Positions 16,938 to 26,422 of a DNA stretch of 64,000 nucleotides are shown piece by piece; the first letter of the stretch is position 1; the number at the start of each line of letters is the position of its first letter. The translations under genes and the position numbers were made by a program. This DNA is from G963422275 sp963422275. GTDB taxonomy: Bacteria; Pseudomonadota; Alphaproteobacteria; Rhodobacterales; Rhodobacteraceae. The notes beneath the pieces are model-generated. The model had not been told where the DNA came from. It did no database searches and worked only from the letters and a program-made list of their open reading frames with translations. The stretch covers positions 4,588,001 through 4,652,000 of the forward strand of contig OY729418.1 of assembly GCA_963422275.1 (NCBI GenBank), read 5' to 3'.

Positions 16938-17528
16938 CTAAAAGTTCGCGGTTCGGCCTGCAGCTCGCGACTCCGCAGTGGTAAGCAATTTTTCCTCGTG
17001 CGGCAATTCGATTCGGTGAAAAGTGTAGGAAAGCGTGATCGAGCGCAGCGACCGTGTTTCCGGATCGTTCACGATTTCGGGATCGATGTAAAAGCTTACG
17101 GGCATCTGCACGCGCTCTCCCGGCTGGAGCAACTGCTCCTCGAAGCAGAAGCAGTCTATCTTGACGAAGTATCCACCAACGGAAAACGGGTAGACATTGA
17201 AGCTCGCCGCGCCCGCCACCGGAAATTTTGTCGGGTTGTGCGCTTCGTAGAACGCCAGAGCGCTTTCGCCGATTTTCAGTTCAATCTCGCGCTCGACCGC
17301 ACGAAAGTTCCACGGCATGTCCCTCCCGCGCGATGCATCAAAGCGCACTTTCATGGTACGCTCCAGAGACTCGCCGGACACAGATTCTGCCCGTACAGTG
17401 GCTCCGCCGAATCCTGTCACTCGGCAGAACCAGTCGTAGAGAGGAACCGATGCCCAAGCAGCCCCTCCCATCAGCATCACCACCCCAATGAGCGTCAGCA
17501 ATGTCTGCTTGTTTCGTGCCTCGTCCAA
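16938..17528 (-). CDS. ctaG: cytochrome c oxidase assembly protein CtaG/Cox11 (copper chaperone)
   Basis: A 196-residue membrane-anchored copper chaperone for the CuB site. An N-terminal helix (LLTLIGVVMLMGGAAWASVP) is followed by the CtaG core: YDWFCRVTGFGG, FNVYPFSVGGYFVKIDCFCF with the copper-binding CxC motif, and VQMPVSFYIDPEIV. Length is normal. It lies between the small linker gene and ctaE. Confidence 0.96.
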   Translation of the reverse strand: MDEARNKQTLLTLIGVVMLMGGAAWASVPLYDWFCRVTGFGGATVRAESVSGESLERTMKVRFDASRGRDMPWNFRAVEREIELKIGESALAFYEAHNPTKFPVAGAASFNVYPFSVGGYFVKIDCFCFEEQLLQPGERVQMPVSFYIDPEIVNDPETRSLRSITLSYTFHRIELPHEEKLLTTAESRAAGRTANF

Positions 17529-17534
17529 TTCCGC

Positions 17535-17711
17535 TCACTCCAGAAGCGACGGCCTGACAGCATGATCGAATCCCTCCATCAAGTGCCCGTCCGACATCTT
17601 GACGACCGTTATGCCGAACACGAGAAGGGCAAAGCAGCCAAGCGCGCCCGCGACCCAAGCATTCCTGCGCCTTCTTCGAATGTGAAGTTCATGCTCTCGG
17701 AAGAACGTCAT
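17535..17711 (-). CDS. 58-residue single-helix protein of the cox operon
   Basis: The frame begins at ATG 17711, overlapping the ctaB TGA by four bases, and ends seven bases before ctaG. It encodes a basic N-terminus (EHELHIRRRRRNAWVAG) and one membrane helix (GALGCFALLVFGITVVKMSDG). A short protein of this kind commonly sits between ctaB and ctaG in Rhodobacterales and is often annotated CoxF or hypothetical. Two more in-frame ATGs lie upstream (17717 and 17843); 17711 fits the coupling. Function is unproven; a role in oxidase assembly is inferred from position. Confidence 0.75.
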   Translation of the reverse strand: MTFFREHELHIRRRRRNAWVAGALGCFALLVFGITVVKMSDGHLMEGFDHAVRPSLLE

Positions 17712-18664
17712 GGCCATGTCCAGGCTGGCCAGTGCGGAAACTCCCCAAAGGCAGAGCGAAGTGCCGTGTCCGCCGCAAGTCCAGCAAACATCGCGAACAG
17801 GTAAGTCAGCGAAAGGCGGAAAAAACGTCTCTCGGCCAACCACCCGTCAGCACGGCAATCGCGATCGCCCCGAGTGACGATCATCCAGGCGCGCAAGGCG
17901 AACGCTGCGTTCATGACGATCGCCACAGCCAGATAGATCGGTCCCCCGATTGAACTCACCGCGAGCAAGAGCGAGACTGGGATCAACAGCAACGAATAGA
18001 CGAAGATATTGCGACGGGTTGCCACTGTCCCATGGGTTACCGTGAGCATTGGAACTTCCGCTTTTGCATAGTCCTCGTTCGAGAACAACGCCAGGGACCA
18101 GAAATGCGGCGGTGTCCACACGAAGATCAGCAGAAACATCAGGACACCCTCCCAGGCGATCGTTCCGGTCACCGCCGCCCAGCCGATCACTGGCGGAAGC
18201 GCGCCTGCCGCACCGCCGATGACGATGTTCTGCGGGGTAAGGCGTTTAAGGAACATTGTGTAAATGACGACGTAGAAGAAGATCGTGAAGGCCAACAGTC
18301 CGGCTGCAATGTAATTCGATGCGAGTCCGAGCATCATGACCGAAAGTCCAGAGAGGAAGCCGCCTATCAGCACGGCATCCTCGCGGGCGACCTTGCCTGA
18401 GGGAATGGGGCGGTTTCGCGTGCGATTCATCAAGGCATCGATGTCAGCGTCCCACCACATGTTGAGGGCTCCTGACGCTCCGGCACCGACCGCAATGAAG
18501 AGAATCGATGACATTGCCAAGATTGGGTGCATGGGAGCGGGCGCCGCGATTATGCCGACTGCCGCCGTGAAGACGACAAGTGACATGACCCGCGGCTTGA
18601 GCAGAGCGACGACATCGCGCATCTCGACATCGGAACCGTCTTTGGCGACGACTGTTTCAGACAC
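17708..18664 (-). CDS. ctaB: protoheme IX farnesyltransferase (heme O synthase)
   Basis: A polytopic UbiA-family prenyltransferase of about 318 residues that makes heme O for the aa3 oxidase. The start of the mature family region is VALLKPRVMSLVVFTAAVG. The prenyl-diphosphate/Mg site is NMWWDADIDALMNRTRNRP. A second conserved region is FVWTPPHFWSLALFSNEDYA. I chose GTG 18664 (SETVVAKDG...); the frame stays open to 18850 but that part overlaps ctaC and is not conserved. An ATG 20 residues further in (18604) is a possible alternative. Confidence 0.93.
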   Translation of the reverse strand: MSETVVAKDGSDVEMRDVVALLKPRVMSLVVFTAAVGIIAAPAPMHPILAMSSILFIAVGAGASGALNMWWDADIDALMNRTRNRPIPSGKVAREDAVLIGGFLSGLSVMMLGLASNYIAAGLLAFTIFFYVVIYTMFLKRLTPQNIVIGGAAGALPPVIGWAAVTGTIAWEGVLMFLLIFVWTPPHFWSLALFSNEDYAKAEVPMLTVTHGTVATRRNIFVYSLLLIPVSLLLAVSSIGGPIYLAVAIVMNAAFALRAWMIVTRGDRDCRADGWLAERRFFRLSLTYLFAMFAGLAADTALRSAFGEFPHWPAWTWP

Positions 18665-18705
18665 TTCCCGTTTCAGCTTTCCAAGGCTTGCTCGCGCACC
18701 GGCCC

Positions 18706-19563
18706 TTATCTTGAGGCGACCAAGATGTCCCGGGGGATTTCGGCGTACTCGGTTGCGGCCCGGTCGAGCCACTCTTCGTAAACCTCTTGACTGACCACTT
18801 TGACGGTGATCGGCATATATGAATGGGCTTGGCCGCAAAGCTCGGAACATTGACCGAAATATATTCCCTCAACTTCCGGCTTGAACCACAGGCCGGCGAG
18901 CCGTCCCGGAACAGCGTCCTGCTTCACGCCGAATGAAGGGACGGTCCACGCATGAATCACGTCGGAGGCCGTGACGTTAACCACGACAGTTTTGTTCACG
19001 GGAAGGACAACTGCGGTGTCGGTTGCAAGCAGGTACTCGTCTTCCGAGTACCCGAATTCGGCGAGTTGCTCCTTTTCCAGCATGAAGCTGTCGAAAGAGA
19101 AATCGTGATCTGAATACTCGTAACTCCAATACCACTGGTTTCCAGTGGCCTTGATCGTGATGTCAGCCTCCGGAATGATCTGCTGCTTGAAGAGCATCGG
19201 AAGCGATATCGTGCCGATGCCGACAAGGATTGCAATTGGGACTATGGTCCAAATTATTTCCAGTGCCGTGTTGTGCGTAAACCGCGCTGGCTTCGGATTC
19301 TGGCGGCTGTTGTACCGGAGTATCACCCAAGCCAGCAGTCCGAGCACGAACAGGCAGATTGCAGTGATTATGTAGAGCAACACGTCATCAAGCCAAATGA
19401 TGTCTCGAGCCACCTCGGTAACCGGGGGCTGAAACCCAAGTTCCCGATCATGCGGCCTGCCGATTATATCGAGTGCCTGATTCACGTCCGCTGCATAAGC
19501 GGCAGCAAAACAGAAAACTGCCGGCAAACCTGCAATGCCCGCCAACACACGCTTCGAGCTCAT
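18706..19563 (-). CDS. ctaC: cytochrome c oxidase subunit II
   Basis: A 285-residue subunit with a cleavable signal (VLAGIAGLPAVFCFAAAYA), two membrane helices (LYIITAICLFVLGLLAWVIL and IIWTIVPIAILVGIGTISLP) and a periplasmic cupredoxin domain. The electron-entry aromatic stretch is QWYWSYEYSD. The CuA ligands are CSELCGQAHSYM. I start at ATG 19563 after AAGACAGGA; an upstream extension to 19674 overlaps the divergent promoter region. It is first in the ctaC-ctaB-ctaG-ctaE-surf1-thrC-M16-GNAT run. Subunit I (ctaD) is not in the window. Confidence 0.96.
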   Translation of the reverse strand: MSSKRVLAGIAGLPAVFCFAAAYAADVNQALDIIGRPHDRELGFQPPVTEVARDIIWLDDVLLYIITAICLFVLGLLAWVILRYNSRQNPKPARFTHNTALEIIWTIVPIAILVGIGTISLPMLFKQQIIPEADITIKATGNQWYWSYEYSDHDFSFDSFMLEKEQLAEFGYSEDEYLLATDTAVVLPVNKTVVVNVTASDVIHAWTVPSFGVKQDAVPGRLAGLWFKPEVEGIYFGQCSELCGQAHSYMPITVKVVSQEVYEEWLDRAATEYAEIPRDILVASR

Positions 19564-19725
19564 TCCTGTCTTCCCGTTGCAATCAGGCCTTGGCGGAAAA
19601 CCGCAGGGTGCGGCATCCCCAAAGTTGAACTGGAGAACTGAAAACCATATTACAAGGACAACCGCAAGATGCACAAAGGCATCTGACGCGAAAAATCCCG
19701 ATAGTTGAACCAGCAGGTGCCCGCA

Positions 19726-21153
19726 ATGTTATCCGACTCTGGAAAGTTCCGCCCATTTGAAACTTCGCTCGACCGTGGCGAGACTCTGGCTGCGATTCGC
19801 AATGTTTGTTCGGGGGCCGATGATTGCGAGTTGTTCCTCGAGCGGTGCAGGGCCGAGATTCTGACCTACGACGACGGCCGCGTCCGAAACGCCAGCTACA
19901 ACGCTCAAGAAGGATTCGGACTTCGAGCGGTGCGGGGCAAAACGACTGGATACGCCCACTCGAGCGAGATCTCGGAAAAGGCGCTGCACCGGGCGGCCGA
20001 GACCGCAAGGCTGGCTGTCAGGGACGGACGCGGCGAGCTTGCTCCCCCGCCGCCCAAGACTAACAGGAGACTCTACTCAGACGCTGACCCTGTCGGGGAA
20101 GTGGAATTTTCGGCAAAGATCGATCTGCTTCGGGAGATCGACGCGTATGCTCGGGCGCTTGACCAGCGGGTCGTGCAGGCAACCGCCAACTTGGCAGCAT
20201 CAATTCAGGAGGTGGAGATACTCCGGCCGAACGGCGACCTGGCTCGTGACATCCGCCCAATGTCCCGGCTGAACGTTTCGGTGATTGTCGAGGAGAACGG
20301 AGAGCGGCAGAGCGGCGGTACCGGTGCGGGCGGCAGAACCGGGCTAGCCTGCCTGATCGGCCAAGATCACTGGAAGGCTTCAGTTCGGGAGGCGTTGCGA
20401 ATCGCCTTGGTCAACTTGGGGGCTGACCCCGCTCCAGCAGGTGTGATGGACGTGGCGCTTGGCCCGGGCTGGCCCGGAGTCCTGCTCCATGAAGCAGTTG
20501 GCCATGGACTCGAGGGGGACTTCAACCGAAAGCAAACGTCAGCGTTCTCGGGGCTGATGGGAAAACGAGTGGCGGCCAAGGGTGTCACCGTGCTGGACGA
20601 CGGAACGATCCCTGAGCGCCGGGGATCGCTCTCGATCGATGACGAGGGCACTCCGAGCCAGAGGACCACGCTGATCGAGGACGGGATACTGACAGGCTAC
20701 ATGCAAGATCGCCAGAACGCGAGGCTGATGGGCGTATCTCCAACCGGAAATGGCCGGAGACAGTCCTATGCTCACTGCCCGATGCCGCGCATGACAAACA
20801 CCTACATGCTAGCGGGCAACAGCGACCCGTCGGACATCGTTGCGGAAATCAGGAACGGAATATACGCGGTCAATTTCGGCGGCGGGCAGGTGGACATAAC
20901 GAATGGAAAGTTCGTCTTTTCCTGCACCGAGGCTTACCGGGTCAAGAACGGAAGGATCGGAGCTCCTGTGCGGAACGCCACGTTGATCGGCGACGGCCCC
21001 ACGGCCCTGCAGAAGATCAGGGCGATTGGAAACGACATGAAGCTCGATCCAGGCATCGGGAACTGCGGCAAAAACGGACAATGGGTTCCGGTTGGCGTGG
21101 GGTTGCCAACCTTGCTGATTGGTGGCCTCACAGTGGGCGGAAGCGATGCATAG
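19726..21153 (+). CDS. tldD: TldD family metalloprotease subunit
   Basis: A 475-residue cytoplasmic protein of the TldD/PmbA family. The catalytic zinc motif HEAVGHGLEGD is intact at about residue 250, so this is the active TldD type rather than the PmbA partner. Other family blocks are RNASYNAQEGFGLRAVRG, FSGLMGKRVAAKGVTVLDDG and GGGQVDITNGKFVFSCTEAY. I prefer ATG 19726; TTG at 19705 and GTG at 19717 are in frame. It is transcribed divergently from ctaC, with about 160 bp between them. Confidence 0.95.
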   Translation: MLSDSGKFRPFETSLDRGETLAAIRNVCSGADDCELFLERCRAEILTYDDGRVRNASYNAQEGFGLRAVRGKTTGYAHSSEISEKALHRAAETARLAVRDGRGELAPPPPKTNRRLYSDADPVGEVEFSAKIDLLREIDAYARALDQRVVQATANLAASIQEVEILRPNGDLARDIRPMSRLNVSVIVEENGERQSGGTGAGGRTGLACLIGQDHWKASVREALRIALVNLGADPAPAGVMDVALGPGWPGVLLHEAVGHGLEGDFNRKQTSAFSGLMGKRVAAKGVTVLDDGTIPERRGSLSIDDEGTPSQRTTLIEDGILTGYMQDRQNARLMGVSPTGNGRRQSYAHCPMPRMTNTYMLAGNSDPSDIVAEIRNGIYAVNFGGGQVDITNGKFVFSCTEAYRVKNGRIGAPVRNATLIGDGPTALQKIRAIGNDMKLDPGIGNCGKNGQWVPVGVGLPTLLIGGLTVGGSDA

Positions 21154-21435
21154 CCAGCAAGCGAGAGCGGCAACCCGAACAACGCGGTCGGGCCAGAAAA
21201 GTCAAGTGCGAGATTGCCAACGGTGAACTCGTCCAGATGGCGTCGCTTTCCGACTGTCGCTCAGACTCATTGACAGGCGCGCGTTTTTGGCGATAAGAAT
21301 TTGCGTTCTCGCCGAGTTTCCAGCACCTGAAGCGGAATCGCATGCACTCGAATTTCCAACTCGCGCCCAATGCAACGCGGTTCGCCGACCAGAAGCTCCC
21401 ACGCCGAACAATCGGTGCCAAATCAAGGAATGCCC
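21154..21435. other. tldD-topA intergenic region
   Basis: About 280 bp with no supported gene. It ends in the topA Shine-Dalgarno AAGGA, six bases before ATG 21436, and presumably holds the topA promoter. Confidence 0.4.
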
Positions 21436-24114
21436 ATGCCTGTCGTTGTCGTTGAATCTCCCGCCAAGGCAAAGACGATCAGGAAATACCTGGGGAGCAG
21501 CTACGATGTTGTTGCGTCATTCGGGCATGTAAGGGACCTGTCAGAATCAGACGGGTCCGTGGAGATCGAAAACGGCTTCGCCATGAAGTGGAATATTCCC
21601 GCCAAATCGCGGGAGCACATCAGCAATATTGCAAACGCGCTCAAGAAAGCTGACGGGGAACTGATCCTTGCGACGGACCCCGACCGCGAAGGGGAGGCGA
21701 TCAGTTGGCACGTCAGGGAGGTTCTCAAGAAGCGAAGAGGCTTGAAACTCAACGGAGAGACAAGACGCGTCGTGTTCAACGCCGTCACCAAGTCCGCCGT
21801 TCAAGAAGCGATGGAACAGCCGCGCGGAATGGACATGGCGCTGGTCGAGGCCTATCTGGCGAGACGCGCCCTAGACTACCTCGTCGGCTACAAGCTTTCG
21901 CCAGTGCTGTGGCGGAAACTTCCGGGCGCGCGGTCCGCTGGCAGGGTGCAGTCGGTCTGCGTTCGCCTCATCGTTGAGCGCGAGGCCGAAATCGAGGCAT
22001 TCAAGGAGCGGGAATACTGGACCGTTGACGCGGAACTCTCCAATTCCCGCAAAGAAGAGTTCGTTGCGCGCCTGACCAAGCTTGGCGGAAAAAAGCTCGC
22101 GAAGTTCAGCCTGCCCGACAAGGAATCGGCCGAACGCGCCATGGGCGAGATCAAGGCGCGTGAATTGTCCGTTGCGACCATCGAATCCAAGTTAAAGACC
22201 CGAAGTCCATCGCCTCCTTTCGTGACTGCGACGCTGCAGCAGGAGGCCAGCAGGAAATTCGGGTTCAACCCGCGCAGAACGATGTCAGCGGCACAAAAGC
22301 TCTACGAAGCCGGACGAATAACCTACATGCGGACCGATGGAATTGACATGGCTCCTGAAGCGGTCACAGCCGTCCGCGAGGAGATTGGCAAGCGTTTCGG
22401 AAGCAATTACCTCCCCAAAAGCGCTCGCAAATACAAGAACAAGGCAAAGAACGTCCAAGAAGCGCATGAGTGCATTCGTCCGACAAGTGTCGACATCGAT
22501 CCAAAGAGCTTTCAGTCCACCGATGAAGATCAGGGGCGACTCTACTCTCTGATCTGGAATCGTACGGTGGCCAGCCAGATGCAGTCGGCAAAATTCTTGA
22601 ACACCGTTGCCGAAATCGAGTCCAGCGATGGATACATCGGGCTGCGGGCGACCGGCAGGGTTGCAGTCTTCGACGGATTCTTGCGGATTTACGAAGAAGG
22701 AACAGACGACAAGGATGCCGAGGACAGCAAGGAACTTCCGTCGCTTAAGCAAGGTGAGGCTCTGGAGCAGCGCAAGCTCATTCCCAAGCAACACTTCACG
22801 ACTCCGCCTCCGCGTTACACCGAAGCGGCACTCATCAAGAAAATGGTTGAGTTGGGGATTGGGCGCCCTTCCACCTATTCTTCGATAGTGACCACGATTC
22901 AGGATCGCGGATACGTTCGCCAGGAAAAGAAACGGCTGGTTCCCGAGGCAATCGGCCGGCTGGTTTCAGTCTTCCTGTGCAACTACTTTGGCCAGTATGT
23001 CGATTACGGCTTTACGGCGGGACTGGAGGCAGAGCTTGACGGCATTGCCAACAGCCGGACGACCAGACTTGATGTCTTAACCGGGTTCTGGAAGGAGTTT
23101 GCGGAACATATATCCGAAACGATGGAACTCGAAAACTCGGCAATCAGCGCGGAATTGTCCGAGATGCTTGCACCGGTCTACTTTCCGACGGACGGAAACA
23201 ATGGCTCAAGCAGAACATGCCCCGAATGCAGAATGGGCCTTCTGACCCTGAAGACGTTCAGGAAATCCAAGCCGTTTTTCGCCTGCTCGCGGTATCCGGA
23301 TTGTCACTTCAACGCAACAATGACGACAGGCAAGGATTCCATCATGAACGACAGGCCATCCACAACGGACCTAGGTTTCGGACCGGACGGACTTCCTGTC
23401 ACCTTGCGAACCGGTCGATACGGCCCATACTTGCAGTTGGGCTCAGCACAAGATGGCAATCCCCCACCGAAACGCGTCAGCGTACCGCAAGAATTCGATC
23501 TTGCATCCATTGACCTGGAAATCGCCCTGAAGTTTCTCGCCCTGCCGAGAGACTTAGGAAAGCACTTGGACGGGCAGGAAATCCAAGCAAACATTGGGCG
23601 TTACGGTCCATATGTCCGCCAGGGCAACACATATGCGAATGTGCCTGCATCTGAAATATTGACGATTGGAATGAATCGAGCAATGGAACTGCTCGCCCAG
23701 AAGCGCAGCCGAGGCAGCGGACGGGCGTCGCGAAGAGCAGTTAGGGATCTAGGCCCACACCCTCGCGAGGAAGGTGATGTTCAGGTCTTTGACGGACGGT
23801 ACGGACCTTATGTCAGCTGGAACAAAATAAATGCCACAATTCCGAAAGACGTGAATCCCGCCGAGATATCTCTTCTTCAAGCGGTCGCCCTTATCGATCA
23901 AAAACGTGCCGGAGGTGGCGGCCCATCCGTGAAACCGATCAAGGAGCTCGGCGAGCACCCATCCGACGGCGGCATCGTTGTCGTGTTGGATGGCAGATAC
24001 GGGCCTTACATAAAATGGAACCGCATCAACGCGACGATACCCAAGAACGTTGATCCTGAATCAATCACCATGGTCGATGCTCTGAAGCTGATTGAAAGTA
24101 AACGCGGCGGCTAG
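21436..24114 (+). CDS. topA: DNA topoisomerase I
   Basis: An 892-residue type IA topoisomerase that relaxes negative supercoils. The Toprim domain is at the N-terminus (VVVVESPAKAKTIRKYLG, then ATDPDREGEAISWH). The active-site tyrosine lies in EAGRITYMRTDG. After the core comes one C4 zinc finger (CPECRMG...CSRYPDC), and then four GRYGPY modules, the alphaproteobacterial C-terminal repeat. ATG 21436 has the best spaced ribosome-binding site; ATG 21430 and an ATG at 21370 are alternatives. It is followed after three bases by mce. Confidence 0.96.
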   Translation: MPVVVVESPAKAKTIRKYLGSSYDVVASFGHVRDLSESDGSVEIENGFAMKWNIPAKSREHISNIANALKKADGELILATDPDREGEAISWHVREVLKKRRGLKLNGETRRVVFNAVTKSAVQEAMEQPRGMDMALVEAYLARRALDYLVGYKLSPVLWRKLPGARSAGRVQSVCVRLIVEREAEIEAFKEREYWTVDAELSNSRKEEFVARLTKLGGKKLAKFSLPDKESAERAMGEIKARELSVATIESKLKTRSPSPPFVTATLQQEASRKFGFNPRRTMSAAQKLYEAGRITYMRTDGIDMAPEAVTAVREEIGKRFGSNYLPKSARKYKNKAKNVQEAHECIRPTSVDIDPKSFQSTDEDQGRLYSLIWNRTVASQMQSAKFLNTVAEIESSDGYIGLRATGRVAVFDGFLRIYEEGTDDKDAEDSKELPSLKQGEALEQRKLIPKQHFTTPPPRYTEAALIKKMVELGIGRPSTYSSIVTTIQDRGYVRQEKKRLVPEAIGRLVSVFLCNYFGQYVDYGFTAGLEAELDGIANSRTTRLDVLTGFWKEFAEHISETMELENSAISAELSEMLAPVYFPTDGNNGSSRTCPECRMGLLTLKTFRKSKPFFACSRYPDCHFNATMTTGKDSIMNDRPSTTDLGFGPDGLPVTLRTGRYGPYLQLGSAQDGNPPPKRVSVPQEFDLASIDLEIALKFLALPRDLGKHLDGQEIQANIGRYGPYVRQGNTYANVPASEILTIGMNRAMELLAQKRSRGSGRASRRAVRDLGPHPREEGDVQVFDGRYGPYVSWNKINATIPKDVNPAEISLLQAVALIDQKRAGGGGPSVKPIKELGEHPSDGGIVVVLDGRYGPYIKWNRINATIPKNVDPESITMVDALKLIESKRGG

Positions 24115-24117
24115 AAA

Positions 24118-24519
24118 TTGATCGGCAAACTGAATCATGTTGCCATCGCGGTGCCGAATCTGGAGTCCGCTGCGTCCAAATATCGGGACAGTCTCGGTGC
24201 AGTCGTGTCGGCTCCCAAGCACCTACTCGAACATGGTGTGTCCGTCGTGTTCGTCGAGTTGCCAGGAACCAAAATCGAGTTGCTTTCGCCTCTTGGGGAC
24301 AGCAGTCCAATCTTGGGGTTTCTCGGCAAGAACCCGTCGGGTGGAATTCACCATGTCTGTTTCGAAGTTCCAGATATCGGGGCCGCGCGGGACCGGCTCG
24401 TCAGCCGGGGCAATACGGTCTTGGGCGGTGCGCCCAAAATCGGAGCTCATGGAAAACGGGTAATGTTCATACACCCGAAGGAGTTTGACGGAACCTTGAT
24501 TGAGCTGGAAGAGGTCTAG
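24118..24519 (+). CDS. mce: methylmalonyl-CoA epimerase
   Basis: A 133-residue VOC-fold enzyme interconverting (R)- and (S)-methylmalonyl-CoA in propionyl-CoA metabolism. Typical features are GKLNHVAIAVPNLESAASKY, VFVELPGTKIELLSPLG, GGIHHVCFEVPDI and FIHPKEFDGTLIELEEV, which include the metal-binding His and Glu residues. The start is TTG at 24118, three bases after the topA stop. It ends just before DUF1467, an arrangement frequent in Rhodobacterales. Confidence 0.93.
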   Translation: MIGKLNHVAIAVPNLESAASKYRDSLGAVVSAPKHLLEHGVSVVFVELPGTKIELLSPLGDSSPILGFLGKNPSGGIHHVCFEVPDIGAARDRLVSRGNTVLGGAPKIGAHGKRVMFIHPKEFDGTLIELEEV

Positions 24520-24521
24520 CG

Positions 24522-24803
24522 ATGTCAATCGCATCCGCTTTAGTGCTTTATGCTGTTATCTGGTTCATGTGTCTGTTCGTTGCACTTCCGCAGAAAATCC
24601 AGTCTCAGGAAGAATCGGGCAAGACCGACAAGGGAACGCCTGCGTCGGCCCCAACCAATCCGATGCTGAAGGCCAAGGTTCGATGGACATCGATCGCCGC
24701 ATTTTTGATCTGGCTTCCCGTATGCGCTGTGATTGCGTCGGGTATCGTGTCGATTGAAGACATCGATCTCTTTGGACGATGGGGCGATGGCCAGTATGGT
24801 TAG
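24522..24803 (+). CDS. DUF1467 family small membrane protein
   Basis: A 93-residue protein with two membrane helices (ALVLYAVIWFMCLFVALP and TSIAAFLIWLPVCAVIASGI) separated by a polar loop. The pattern matches DUF1467, found next to mce in many alphaproteobacteria. No function is known for the family. The start ATG lies just after the mce stop. Confidence 0.85.
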   Translation: MSIASALVLYAVIWFMCLFVALPQKIQSQEESGKTDKGTPASAPTNPMLKAKVRWTSIAAFLIWLPVCAVIASGIVSIEDIDLFGRWGDGQYG

Positions 24804-25330
24804 TCGCGCAAGTTTAGGACCTTGCCCAATTTGCGGCCAGCAATGCCAGTCAAGTTTCCCCGCAAGACATGCACGAGGCGTGGGAGATCGAAGTTGATGT
24901 ACAGGCCGCCCATGTCGGTCAGCCTCTTGACAGGTTGACAGAGTCAGGATCGCCGGAAAGCTTGAGCTGCTGCCTGAGATGCACCATCAAGTCGTGTACC
25001 CGCCAGATCATCCACACGGTCGAGGCGGCCAGGCCGATTGTTTTCACCTTCGCGTGCACCGTCCGAAGGCGACACTTGGGTCAGTCGCGTGACTTCGTCA
25101 ACTTTCCCGGACGCCACCGGCTGGTTGCCGAACGTGCATGCCTTCCTGTCCCGAAGCAGGCCATCCACACCTTCCTGCCTGAAGCGCTCTTGCCAGCGCT
25201 AGACGCAGCGTCTGGTCTTATCGGGACACCCTGGCAATCGCCACAGTGCCCAAACCTTGGTGCACTACGCAACAACCCCTTCGACACGGTTCAGTCAATG
25301 TTGCCTCGTTAGTGCATGGCCAGATTGCAG
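24803..25330 (-). pseudogene. decayed IS630-family transposase
   Basis: Fragments of one transposase can be followed along the minus strand in changing frames. GLGTVAIARVS comes near 25250, then FRQEGVDGLLRDRKA near 25170, then VKTIGLAASTVWMIWRVHDL near 25030 with HLRQQLKLSGDPDS, and last LTDMGGLYI near 24910. These line up in order with the N-terminal helix-turn-helix region and the start of the IS630 catalytic domain. At least three frameshifts and stops separate them, and the DEKSQ block and C-terminus are absent. Both ends are blurred. Confidence 0.7.
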
Positions 25331-25354
25331 GAATCAGCCAAGAAAAGCTCTTTG

Positions 25355-26380
25355 CTAGACAGCCAGTTCGAAAAACCATCCCGATGCGAGAGAACCAGCC
25401 AATGCAACGCCGATATACAATGCAAAGGGCTTGAGCCTCAACGCTGGGAAAACTGCTATTGCACCCCAAATGCTGACAATCCCACCCGAAACAAGAAATG
25501 CCATTGCCGCCCCCGCGGACATGCCGTGATCCATTAATCCCCTTGTCAAGGGAAGTGCCGCAAATCCGTCCAGATACGCGGGTGCTCCCACAAACACGGC
25601 AACAGGAACCGCCCACCAAGCGGCTTCCCCGACAAATGCCGCCAAAGCTTCCGGTCGCAGGAGCATGCCAAGCGCATATTCAGCGGAAAAAGCCGGGATG
25701 AGACAAATCAGCATGAGCCGAGTTGTTGCCAAAGCATTTTGCCAAAACCGTTTCCGGTGTTCCGCCGACCTCCAGACCGCTGCGAGGAAGCCAGAAGTTT
25801 CTTCGCATCCATTCCGCGAAATTCCTTGAACGAGTCGGTTGTCTTGGAGTGGTTGATCGATCCAAGTCCTGCCGGATAGCAATCCTGTCGCTAACCCGCC
25901 CATCAAGCCGATCCCAAATGCGGAAATGGTCTTTCCGACGGCAAAGCCAAGCCCAAGCATGGCACCAGTTGCCGCTAGCATCGCCGGGTCCGTGACCGGG
26001 GACGACAACCAGAATGCCATGACCGGGGCAAGCGGTACACCGGCCCGTAGCAACCCAACCATTAGCGGCAGCACCGTGACTCCGCATACAGGCGTAACGG
26101 CTCCAATCAAGGATGCCACGAGCACCGCGCGAAGCAGGTGCCCGCTCAGCTTCTCCGATATTCGATCACCCGCGCCGCTAGCACTCACCCACGCAGCCAA
26201 GAATATTCCAGGGATTACGAGAGGAGCAACGTCAACAAGGCTCTTGCCTACAAATGCCGCCGTTGTCAGGAGCTGGTCAAGATGCCAAATTGAAAGAATC
26301 ACCAAAATGACCGCAGAAGCAATGGCAGCAAAAATCCAAGGCTGTGCCGACCTGTTGATGCTCAATGATGCTAGACTCAA
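25355..26380 (-). CDS. ArsP-like permease (PF03773 type)
   Basis: A 341-residue polytopic membrane protein with about eight helices. The duplicated permease pattern is clear: FVGKSLVDVAPLVIPGIFLA, TPVCGVTVLPLMVGLLRAGV, FWLSSPVTDPAMLAATGAML, and the second half AEYALGMLLRPEALAAFVGE with LTRGLMDHGMSAGAAMAFLV. This matches the predicted permease family that includes ArsP and related metal or organo-arsenical exporters. No thioredoxin or metal-regulator gene is adjacent, so the substrate is unknown. Confidence 0.75.
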   Translation of the reverse strand: MSLASLSINRSAQPWIFAAIASAVILVILSIWHLDQLLTTAAFVGKSLVDVAPLVIPGIFLAAWVSASGAGDRISEKLSGHLLRAVLVASLIGAVTPVCGVTVLPLMVGLLRAGVPLAPVMAFWLSSPVTDPAMLAATGAMLGLGFAVGKTISAFGIGLMGGLATGLLSGRTWIDQPLQDNRLVQGISRNGCEETSGFLAAVWRSAEHRKRFWQNALATTRLMLICLIPAFSAEYALGMLLRPEALAAFVGEAAWWAVPVAVFVGAPAYLDGFAALPLTRGLMDHGMSAGAAMAFLVSGGIVSIWGAIAVFPALRLKPFALYIGVALAGSLASGWFFELAV

Positions 26381-26422
26381 GATTCTGACTTGCCTCCCGC
26401 AAACTGAATTCTCCGTGGATCG

